Positions 35,398 through 45,110 of a stretch of DNA of 64,000 bases are shown here, piece by piece. Numbering within the stretch: position 1 is the stretch's first letter; each line of letters starts with the position of its first letter. The notes under the pieces are model-generated. The model worked only from the letters and a program-made list of their open reading frames with translations, searched no databases and was not told the DNA's origin. The stretch is taken from contig CAJINV010000005.1 of assembly GCA_905178155.1 (NCBI GenBank), positions 2,482,054 to 2,546,053 of the forward strand, written 5' to 3'. This DNA comes from Amoebophrya sp. A120 (taxonomy: Eukaryota > Sar > Dinophyceae > Syndiniales > Amoebophryaceae). A program made the position numbers and the translations under genes.

Positions 35398-38300
35398 ATG
35401 GTGCCCGACGACACCGGACCGGCGCACTACTCGTTCCCAGCAGCGACAGAGGCTCCCCGTCGACCCGCGCCGTCCGAAAGTTTTGCAGAAGCCGACCCAA
35501 GGACCAGAAGCTTTTCTACTCCGCTGCAGCCCCGCCGGCTTCCTTGGGAAGACGGATCCGTTGTTCCGTTTCACCATGATCAACAACAGCGTGATGAATT
35601 TCATAAAGGCGGCCAGCAAGTGGAGATGAATCAACCAAATTGGCAAACAAGTTCGCACAGCGGCAATGACCACGTGGACATAATAACATGGGAGAGTTCC
35701 GTGAACGGTATGCTGCTCCTCTGGGTCTGCGGCTTCGCGCTGTGCTGCTGCTGCTACTGTCTCGCCCGCCCGCTGACGGAGCTTGGAATGCGGTGCTGCA
35801 CCACTGGTTTGCGCAAACTGTTGCGGAAGTGCCGCAGGACGGCGAAACGCGTGCAGAAATCCGTCGACACAGACGCGGAAGTCGCACGATGTGTAAAGGA
35901 GCTAAAGAGGAGGGAACGAGAAATCGCCGAGAGGATCGAGGAGCGTGCAGTTGGGCCCTTTGTTCACAGCTACGGAAGGATAGAGGAGATTGTTCGAGAC
36001 GACGACATCGAAGCGGCCTTCTCGGAGCGCGTACGAAAACTGGCTATGGAACGATATCTAGACGATCTTCAGTGGCACGACATTACGCCCCGCGGGGCCG
36101 AAAAACGCTGCGCATGCTGTCCTGCTGACAATAATCTATACGACTGCCGGCGCAACGTATTTTTGACAGCTAGCAGAGACTGCTTCATTCCGTTCTTATC
36201 CGCCACGCTACGCAACTATTTGCTGTTTATCCGGAGGTTCTGCAAGTGCGTTGCCTGTTTCTGCAGTTGCGGTGGCCAGTTTCCGGACCTTTGTTGCACG
36301 AACATCGACTACTGCGGCTCAGTGATTGGTTCCACGCCCCCCGCGCTCCTGCCTTCACCAACGGGGGACATCGTTTCGCAGGACGAGGCACGGAAGATCT
36401 TTGCAAAACTGATTTGCGAAAGCCACGATGGACACATATCAAGAGCACCAATGGACTTGAATAGCGGTGGGGACGAGGAGGGGGAAAGCGAAGACGTCGA
36501 GTCATCAACAACCACTTCAGCTGACGACCCTGACAGCGAAACAAGCAGGATAAGAACATCAGATGAAAGTGGAGCACAAGAAGTACCGATTGCTGCTGCC
36601 GAGGGCGACGAGAGTTGTTATTTGAACTGTTCTTGTTGCAGCTCCTCCACCCCAGCTTCTGTTGTGCGAAAACGTAAACGAAAACGCAAACGACAGCGAA
36701 AGGAACAGAACCAGTTTCGCTTTCGTGTGTCCAAAGACTGCAACGGCGTCGACGGGGCCAGTGCTGGGTATCCCAGAAAAAAAGATTGTAGGTGTAACCT
36801 TTTTGGAGGAACAGCATTACAAATCTGTGTGACATATATAAGAGCAAAACCTGTCATGCGCAGATCGTACTGGAAAACTCGGCTGCATGGACCCTACAAC
36901 GCATTCCCAGCATGACAGACGCAATCGTCTTGCACGTTGCGCATCACAAACTTTACACTAACAATCTTTTTTCTTGTGATACTGGGCTGTTTGAAATCGC
37001 TGCGGTGTACCACTCGAGCTGTCCGCCGACAAGGGACATCAGCATCTCGAAATTTGGGAGAGGAAGAACTTCATTATTTCAGGAAAACTTTCTGCGCAAA
37101 CTTTGCTGTGCCTGCCTGTTTCGACCAAGCCCGGCACAGCTGCGGAAGTGGACAAAGCTCCGGACGATAAGCTGGAAACGGTTCTACGCCTGCCGTGAGC
37201 GAATGATCGCGAAGTGCGCAGCGGAGGTGGAGCAGCGTCAAGATGTTGAATTGGGGAAAGCAAAAGCTAGAGCCCATGATCTTCTACTTCGACCAGCGTC
37301 AACATTCTCGTCGGGATCCTCTCCTGCTAGGGATGAAAGAAAAAGTCCAGCACCTAGAAGTTCTCTCACTGGCCAAAGTAGTAGAGACAATGTGGATCAT
37401 ATGAAAAAGAAACCGCAGCTGCGCGGCCACAGTTCTGACGACTTCCTTCGCTTCGTCGAGTTGGAAGTGCCTGCAGAGGTTTTACTTCGAGACTCTGAAG
37501 ATTCTTGTGAGCAGCACAGCTCGTTCAATGTCTCGGAACAGGAGGCAACGGATAGTCATAGTTCCACCGCTGTACCACGGGCACCACCCTCGTCTTGCAC
37601 CTGTTGCGCGCCTTCACTTCCTGATGCCAGTTGTATGGAGATGAGAAACACGTCCTCGGATAAAATTAAAAGGCAACATCACAAGAAGTCGTGCAGGCTG
37701 CTTCTACCCTGGGCCTCTACAGCACATGACTACGACTTCGATGTTGACAGAGAGCCGCATGAAGAGCGAGGCGCCGACTTCACGGAAAGTGCTCGCTCTG
37801 GTGTCTACGCGCGCCGCGGTTCCACTACTACAGACGGCCACCACGGTACGAATACCGCTGATGAGCAACCACGCGGCGGCGACCGAGACAGAAAAGAAGA
37901 GGAAGAATGTTTCCTCGCTCACTTTATGATACCGGATTATGAAGACTCCGGGTCCGGCTCCGACGTGGATGAAGATGATTCTAGTACCGAAAAGATCATC
38001 AACAGCTGCCATAGGGGGCGAGACGAAAAAAGAGCGCTAGTTTTAGAAGAACGGGGCTGTCGTAATCGTATAGATGAACCTACAGCAAATAATCCATTGG
38101 AAAACGCCGGGTGCGCAACCGCAAGACGAACAGGACAGGAGGTGAAAAAATATCTACTCACGGGGATTGCGACCTCTGCAGGGAGGTCCACCCCTCGGCT
38201 AATGAGAAGCGGAAGCAGTAGTAGGTCTCCTGGTAAAAATGAAAATACAAATAGATCTTCAGCGTCCGGGTCGGGCAATAAAGAAGTTGTCAAGAAAGCC

Positions 38301-39341
38301 GGGTTGCAGAAATGCAAACTGTGTCGCGAAATTGGCGAGTGCCGCGCGTGGCACGGGACCAAATTTAGTTCGGCGCGGGACATCTGGAGCGAGGGCTTCA
38401 ATACGTCCCACTCCGGTCGGAACCGCGGGAATCTCTTTGGCGACGGAGTTTACCAAAGTCCACACGTGTGCAAGGCCATGCAGTACGCAAAAGAGAACAT
38501 CGCGGGAGAGCGTTACGTGATCTGCAGCCGGTGTCTGATCGGGAACAACGTTTTGGTCACCGCCCAGCGCTTCGACGATAAACAGCGGCAGGAGTTGTTT
38601 AGCGGACGTGAGAAAAATCATGCCGGACCAGGCCCTAGTACCGCTGGCTCTGGCGGCAGCTCCAGCTGCCAACTCTACAGCGACCTTGACTCCGTGCTTG
38701 CGGTTCCCGCGTCCGAAGTGCCAGAGGATATCTTGCGCAAGGAGCGGTATCAGGAAGAAAGAAGGTTCGGTTTCTGGGGCAGGGTACTGGGTTGTGAAAG
38801 CGCGAGTAGTTGTGCTGCTAGTAGTGGAGGTGCGCCATCGGGTTTTTCTCCGCCTGCAGAGCTGCTGGAACGATATCACGTGTGTGAAGAAGACTTCCAA
38901 GAGTACATATTTTCATTGAAAAGCCCTCAAGGCTCCTCTCAGAGTGTAGTCCGCCTCGCCCCCCAGGACGACAGCATCATCAACGTGGTCGACCACAGTC
39001 TTGGCGTAGTACACCAGAACGAGAGCCACCCCTTTATCAACACCTCCGTCCAAGCCATAAACCGCCTCCCGTACGGACTAGACGCGCACTCCGACTTTTC
39101 CACCGACTTCATAACCCGCTACTCGCGGACCGACGTGGAGCGACTGGAAAATGCCGGAGCAGTGAAGACCCCACTGTTTGCAAGGACGCAAAAATTCGTG
39201 CGCCCGCCGGCGAGAAGAGGCTCTGGCGCGGAGGAGACGGACTTCAGATCCGTCAACCACGAGGAGCACCGCTGCACCAGTGCGCACCAAATGCTGCCTG
39301 AGTACTTGCTGCAGTTAACCCGTGTGTACGAGTATGAATAG
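35398..39341 (+). CDS. Predicted membrane protein with divergent PARP-like domain
   Basis: Exons 35398-36768 and 36987-39341 (TAG) give 1241 residues, joined in frame by removing an introner. One transmembrane segment lies near residues 103-124 (LLLWVCGFALCCCCYCLA), next to a Cys-rich, possibly palmitoylated stretch, then basic helices and several Cys clusters. The middle is acidic/Ser-rich and likely disordered. From about residue 890 it has LCREIGECRAWHGTK, GEGF-like WSEGF, and NLFGDGVYQSPHVCKAMQYA, the His and Tyr motifs of PARP/ADP-ribosyltransferase folds. After an insert of more than 200 residues, EEHRCTSAHQMLPEYLLQL near the C-terminus resembles the EhhhY...PEYLh end of PARP domains. 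The third catalytic position is uncertain, so activity is not assured. It lies 5.5 kb from the sacsin-PARP gene. Confidence 0.65.
36769..36981 (+). mobile_element. Introner, family E (A-rich TIR), 213 bp
   Basis: It starts TATCCCAGAAAAAAAGATTG and ends CAATCTTTTTTCTTGTGATA. The TSD is CTGGG (36764-36768 and 36982-36986). Removing it joins two long open frames into one protein. Confidence 0.9.
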
Positions 39342-40350
39342 TTGTTGTGGTGCTGCATAATGATAATGAATATGCAGTACAAGCAAAATTATTTCCCGCA
39401 CTTAGATTGTGCATGGGGATCGGATGGAACAAATCTGAAGCACGGGTGTGCACCACGTGTCTATGCACGCATAGGGGAAAAAAGAAAGAATATGAAAGAG
39501 AGAAAAAATATTTCGTCGTGCAAGCTGTGTGCTGTCACGGCGTGTAAAGATTTTCTTCCCAAAAACTACGATAAAAGAGGCGCAACTTCTGTGTAGGACG
39601 ACCCACAGTAGTCACTGACACTGTGTGAGTTCGAACTTGAGATTGAGTCCATGTTCACATTGATCATCTTTACAATGCAATGGATCGCACATAAACACTG
39701 CCGTTTAATATTGGTCTGTGATACACACACACAGACCACCACCGCCGCCAAGAACTTTTACCTCACGCAAGTCGGTATTGTATTCCGCCCGAAGGCGTCG
39801 AAGCCTATCTACAGGAGCTTCTCGGTAGAGAAAGTCGGAATCACCAAAGTGGTGCAAAATAAATTTGTCATGCCTGACCACAGACTCAAACTTCGTCCGG
39901 TTCTCGGTCTCAAGAGAAAAGGTTCAGTACGTTCTCTCAAGCATTCTTAACCCTCCGATGGTGGACCGAGAGGACGAAAGTGGAGCAGGTGAGAGCAGCT
40001 TTACTTAGGCAGATTAGTACTTTAAGAATGTTGATCTCTATCTTAAGCCCTAGACCTAGTGCGACATTACTATAGGATCATGATCTCGGAGTGAAGTTGT
40101 AGTTGACACATCAAAACACGATCTGAGGATTGATGTTGCAGGGATGTGGTGGTCCACTATCAACGACCTATTTCTTAAAAACGAGTTTCATGAACAATAA
40201 AGAGAGCGTGTATCAACATCTTAGAAAGGAGCGAACATTACTGGCGCAGCAAGAAATACATACAAAATCAAGAACAAATCAACAATAAAAACTTGTAGTG
40301 ACGCCGTAGCTGGCCCAACAAAAGCGCAACACTATTTTAGTTTTACCAGA
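39342..40350 (+). other. Intergenic region with a possible short exon
   Basis: About 1 kb. The frame 39651-39950 (99 codons) ends in a basic, protein-like segment (PKASKPIYRSFSVEKVGITK), preceded by a CA-repeat and an AG at 39752. It could be an exon, but no partner exon or family was recognised. No RNA gene seen. Confidence 0.35.
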
Positions 40351-43300
40351 ATGACGGTCCTCTCCCGTCTTTCGCGGCGGGCGGGCCCCGGCCTCAGTTC
40401 GTCCGTGTCCTCCGCTAGCCGCGGAGGTGTGCTTCACCATTCCCGAAGATCAACACCGTCCTCAGCGTCGCACTGGAGGATCGTGTTGCTCAGCAATGGG
40501 GGAAGAACTACCACGAGGTCATTCTCCTCCCTGGAAACCTCACCCATCGTCTCCACGCTGCAGACCAAGATTCTCGCCTTGGCCGAGCAGAAAAAGGACG
40601 CAATTGCCATGATCAAGAAGCTATCCGCCGCAAACATGTTGTGCGAAGGACGCTGATCTTCATTTTTGTTGCGAAAGATAAAGAATTTTTGAAAATAGAG
40701 TCGCGCGGAGGTCTTCTGCAGGGCATAAAGTATGACGCATTTATTTGCAGTAGGGCAGCGGTTTAGTGCAAGCGATCTAGTCTGTCGCATGAAAACAAAA
40801 TCATAGCTGCTCCTCACGCATTTGAGATCGCCTGCTGGGCCTCTTCATACTCAGTGAAAATGTCACATGAGAAAAATTGAATCCAGAGGTCCCATCAAAC
40901 ATATTTGCAATCCCGATACCAGAGCGACGCAAAGGTTGGAGAGATCACCGCGGCACAGGTGTTTGGCGGCATGCGCGGCATGCCGGGGATGGTCACGGAA
41001 ACGAGTGACTTGCACCCGGAAAAGGGCATCACCTACCGTGGATACTCGCTGAAGGATGCAAACATAAAGTACGTTTCTACTTTTGATTTGTACTTATTTG
41101 CATCGACCTGGGATGATCGCGTTGCAGCTGTGTCATGGTATATGTAGACACATCAAACCACGTAGTTCGTTGATCCTGCGACAACAGTTGGTGAGAAAAG
41201 ACGCCAAAAACTTTTCAAAAAAAAGCTTCTCCTCCTTCCCAACCGACTGACATATAATTTCATTCACCTAGATTGCCGAAAGCCCCCGGCGGCGGCAAGC
41301 AGGGTTTACCGGAAGCCGCCTGGTGGCTGCTCCTCACCGGAGAGATACCAACAGACGCCGAAGTGAAGGAACTCGGGGCGGAGCTCACGAAGCGTGCACC
41401 CATTCCAGCACACGTTTTGAAGACACTCGCGGCGGTATAATTTTTTGATGTGCTTGAATATTGCGACTTGATTTGTATGAAAGAACGGAAAAGTGAATTT
41501 TTGATTGAAGTCAACGATGAATGCACGACTGATATACAATAATGTTTGAAACTTCATGACTCTTGCACAGGTTCCGACCACGGTGCACCCGATGACACAG
41601 CTTTCCATTTGTCTCCTGGCCCTGCAGTATCGCACTGAGATCTTTTTGAGGGGGGGAACGGAAGACCTAAATAATAAAAATGTCACCACAGAAGTCGTGC
41701 CATGAATTGAACTTGATAATTGAATCTGATGACTGGAAGTCAGGACCAGGAGGTCAAGAACGACTGCGTGAAAGTACTATCGAGAGCCCTTGCAACGTCG
41801 GCCGGCTTGTACTCCATGTCGCGACGATCACGTTGCGCAGTCTGAGAGGCAGGTGTCATAGTTCACCTAACTCTGGCAAACCCGTCAACAAGATCTCACC
41901 GCCATACCACGAGCGGCTCCAAATTTCACGCCGCTTACTCGGCCGGCGCGCTGAAAAAAACGGACTACTGGCAGTACGTCCTGGATGATTCCCTCACCCT
42001 GATTGCGCAGATCCCCACCGTCGCCGCGCACATCTACCGCCGGGTGTTCCACGACGGCAAGGTCCCCGCCTGGGACCCCAACGTCGACTGGGCGGGCAAC
42101 TACGCGAACATGCTCAACTGTGCCAAGCCGGGGAACGAGGAACCGTTTAGAGAAGTATAATGAGACTCAATTTTCTTTTTCACTGTTCTGACACTCATCC
42201 TTAGTTTTGATCCTGCTACTAGTTGTTGATATCTGGCATGTAGCACTGTGAAAATAAGAACCGACACACTGATGAAAAAAATCATTATCCAAAATCGTCC
42301 ACCTAGATCACCCGTCTCTACCTGATGCTCCACGCAGACCACGAGGGGGGAAATGTCAGTTCGCACATCACGCACACCTGCGGTTCCGCGTTGTCCGACC
42401 CCTTTATGTGCTGGGCCGCCGGAAACTGTGGCCTCGCCGGGCCCTTGCACGGGCTCGCGAACCAGGAATGTCTCCGATGGCTGAATGAGACCATGAAGTT
42501 GCTGGACGGTATAAACAACTATGTATAACATGTCAAGTTTACACTATATTATCCACCTAGTTGATGTCGCCCCCACAGACATGCACACACATGTTTGCTA
42601 GCTTCGCATGGCAGAAAAAAAACACATCTTCTCTATCAGGCAAGGAACCCACGGTAGAGAACGTGACGCAGATTGCGAAGGACACACTGGCTTCGGGCAA
42701 GGTCGTCCCGGGCTTCGGGCACGCCGTGCTCCGCGCCCCGGACCCGCGGTATATGCTGGAATACGAGTTCTGCAAGGAAAACCTCCCGAACGACCCCACG
42801 TTCAAACTGGCGGACATGTGCTACCAGGCCATCCCCCCGGTGCTGGAAGCGACGGGGAAGGTGAAAAACCCGTGGCCCAATTATCACAATGAAAAACGCC
42901 CCCACCTCCGAACTTGGGAGCATTTGTATTGCAAACCTTTCCAACAGAAACATTCGCCCTCTTGCATCTAGCAGCATCACAGATTTCCGATTGTGAATAG
43001 CGAAAATTTGTATTGCAACAGATCCCAGCAAGAGCGGCGCTTGTCATGCAAGCAATGCTATATACGCCTAGACTCTGCATCACAACGATTCATATTCCTT
43101 TCATGCATGACAAAAAGTTTTCATTTGGACACTTCGCAGCACAAATTATTTCCGCCTGACTCCACGACCTGGTGGCCGAACCATGTGCGGTGAGGTGCGC
43201 TTACAGGTTGTGTAGTGGTTTCGGTCGGTTTAGCATCACAAATTATTCCAACTTTGGGGGCGGGGGCATTTTTCACGGTAATACCCATGTGGATGCTTTG

Positions 43301-43474
43301 TCCGGCACAGTGATGCAGTACTACGGATTGACCGAGGCCGACTACTACACGGTCGTCTTTAGTGTCTCCCGTGTGCTCGGCGTCACAGCGCAACAAGTCT
43401 GGTCGCGGGTGATGGGCGTGCCTATTGAACGACCGAACTCCGTCACTTTGGACTGGATCAAGGAGAAGCTGTAG
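40351..43474 (+). CDS. CS: Citrate synthase, mitochondrial
   Basis: Condenses acetyl-CoA and oxaloacetate to citrate, the first step of the TCA cycle. Eight exons: 40351-40638, 40923-41068, 41272-41434, 41571-41627, 41912-42154, 42307-42508, 42640-42881 and 43289-43474 (TAG), giving 508 residues, a normal length for a precursor. The first about 65 residues are Arg/Ser-rich without acids, typical of a mitochondrial presequence. Family blocks follow in order: [100 protein letters not shown] and ERPNS. The catalytic His, His and Asp are all present. Introns 2, 3, 5 and 6 are GT-AG; introns 4 and 7 are introners; intron 1 is ambiguous. The conserved protein makes this the best test of the introner excision rule. 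Confidence 0.97.
40639..40922 (+). other. Citrate synthase intron 1, non-canonical or ambiguous
   Basis: Frame and homology need ...AANM joined to SDAKVGE. The border is TTGTGC...ACCAG, or shifted one base GTTGTG...ACCA. No clear TIR. Confidence 0.6.
41069..41271 (+). other. Citrate synthase intron 2, GT-AG
   Basis: Begins GTACGT, ends CACCTAG; joins NIK to LPKAPGG in frame. Confidence 0.9.
41435..41570 (+). other. Citrate synthase intron 3, GT-AG
   Basis: Begins GTATAA, ends TTGCACAG; phase 0, joins TLAA to VPTTVHP. Confidence 0.9.
41628..41906 (+). mobile_element. Introner in citrate synthase intron 4, 279 bp
   Basis: It runs TATCGCACTGAGATC to GATCTCACCGCCATA, a TIR of about 20 bp. Flanks TGCAG and CCACG are not a clear TSD, but removing 5 bp with the element keeps the frame (ALQ to SGSKF). 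A separate TIR family. Confidence 0.8.
42155..42306 (+). other. Citrate synthase intron 5, GT-AG
   Basis: Begins GTATAA, ends CACCTAG; joins PFRE to ITRLYLM. Confidence 0.9.
42509..42639 (+). other. Citrate synthase intron 6, GT-AG
   Basis: Begins GTATAA, ends CTATCAG; joins KLLDG to KEPTVEN. Confidence 0.9.
42882..43283 (+). mobile_element. Introner in citrate synthase intron 7, 402 bp
   Basis: It starts TATCACAATGAAAAACGCCC and ends GGGCATTTTTCACGGTAATA, with a TIR of over 30 bp. Near-TSD CCAAT/CCCAT. Removal gives NPWPNVDA, the expected conserved block. Longer than most; contains many TTGTNATGC-type motifs. Confidence 0.9.
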
Positions 43475-43671
43475 GAGGCTCCTGCGTTCGACCACGACGA
43501 AAACTTCGCAACACGTATAGATATCCATCGTATTTACAACGCAGCATGAAAGTGCGCGTACGATAATTTTTCCCTAGGACCTGCCGAATTGATCGAGGAC
43601 ACTAGCCGACGGCGAACATAGCCAATTTTAAGCTCGTCCAAGCAACCTTTCATGCTAGTCCTATGTATCTG

Positions 43672-43850
43672 TTATTTCCGTAGATTTTTTTCAATTAGTC
43701 GAACCAATTCTTCCCCGTGATATACAACAACATGTCCTCCTGCAACTTGAATCGAAGTAGAAGGAGAATCTGCAAAGATCTCGAACTTCGAGATCTCGGC
43801 TTGAATTAACGGAAAAACATCAAAGCCCCAAGCGAAAAAAATCATCTGAT
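43672..43850 (-). CDS. Possible terminal exon on the minus strand
   Basis: A minus-strand frame ending TAA at 43672 gives a compact, protein-like sequence (FAWGFDVFPLIQAE, STSIQVAGGHVVVYHGEE, LVRLIEKNLRK) that vaguely recalls the C-terminal half of a thioredoxin fold. A possible acceptor CACATCAG lies just upstream. No partner exon confirmed; it may be chance. Confidence 0.28.
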
Positions 43851-44551
43851 GTGCATCAATCACACACAAAGCGGGCCGAAGCAGTAGATGCGTATAAATA
43901 TAATTTCCTCTTCAGCAACTGCAGCTGTGCTGGTCGATATAATTTGTGACTCGCGGTCTAGTTGGACCGGATTAGTCACCTGGCACCAGGGGCAGCAACA
44001 CGCAGAGCATCTGATGTCTGCTCCTGGTCCTGGTGCTTCTAAAAATCGCAATTTTCTAGAAGCGAAACGAGTCTGCAACTGAGGCGCTGCAGAGCCAAGG
44101 TAAGTCGCAATATAAAAACCAAATTATAATAGAACAGTGATCACCATCACGATCACACTTCTAAATCTAGTATCGTGGTGTGCCTCTGAGGACACGAGCG
44201 CACGCGCAAGGGCAATGCGGTGCAGCGATGAACCTGGCTATTTCAGCTTGCTGCGAAATGTATGTGTTGAACAAGCCGCGGCGCAGGTCCCCGTCCTCAC
44301 CGCGGCACCGTTTGGCGAAGGTGTTCCCTGTTGTGAAGTACGTTAAGTAGTGCTTATGCCACATAGAAGTTCTATTTCATTATATCATGGTTGGACGATC
44401 CATGAGGACGTCGATCATAAAACGAAACGCATTTCTTCTTTTTTCAAACACTTTCTTCTAAGACGAGAGAGACAGAGTGAGAGATTTGTGACGAAGAAAT
44501 TTACGTGGTGCGGTGACCGGAAAAAAACTCTGGTGAAGTTTGCAGAATGTG

Positions 44552-44605
44552 GATGTGCTCATGCACCACACAAATATTAATATTTGTGTGGTGCATGAGC
44601 ACATC
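44552..44605. repeat. 54-bp perfect palindrome
   Basis: The 27 bases 44552-44578 are the exact reverse complement of 44579-44605, with no spacer; the centre is AATATT/AATATT. It lies between genes. Confidence 0.95.
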
Positions 44606-45110
44606 TTCTAAGTAGGTCTATGTAGCTTGTTTGGACTGCACTAAACGTTTACCTATTTTCTTCCTTGTTTTTCCGTGGGAACAACTGAGCATGAGAGAAA
44701 AGCGATATCTTTGTCATGAAAAATTCACATTGAAATTAGCCAATTTGTCATGCAGAACCTGTAGGGAGCTTCATTATGTTCACCGAGATAGAAATTGAAA
44801 TCCTTGCAGTAAAGCACACGAAACACTTCTTTTTTCCTGCGATTATACTTTCGCTGAAGCCGAACCCGAAGCGAGTTTATCTTTATTCAAGTTCTACAAT
44901 CTGGGAGAACAACTGGATTGATATGCTTCCAGGGTACTAATCAAAAAAGAGGATCCTCGTATCTTGTTCTTGTCAAAGCAGTGCATTGGACAACGTGTGA
45001 CATAGAAGGAACCTCGGTACTACACCGACTCGAGTGACCTCGTCCCAGTATTTGTTATCAACGTTGGCACTGTATTAACTGGTGGACCTGCGCCTGCCCT
45101 TTGGTTCAAA

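Larger units (their letters stand above)
43475..45110 (+). other. Intergenic region
   Basis: About 1.6 kb between citrate synthase and the tandem surface-protein cluster. It holds a possible minus-strand exon, a 54-bp perfect palindrome, and a consensus-like donor (CCAAGGTAAGT, 44094-44104) that could belong to an untranslated leader exon. Confidence 0.5.
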
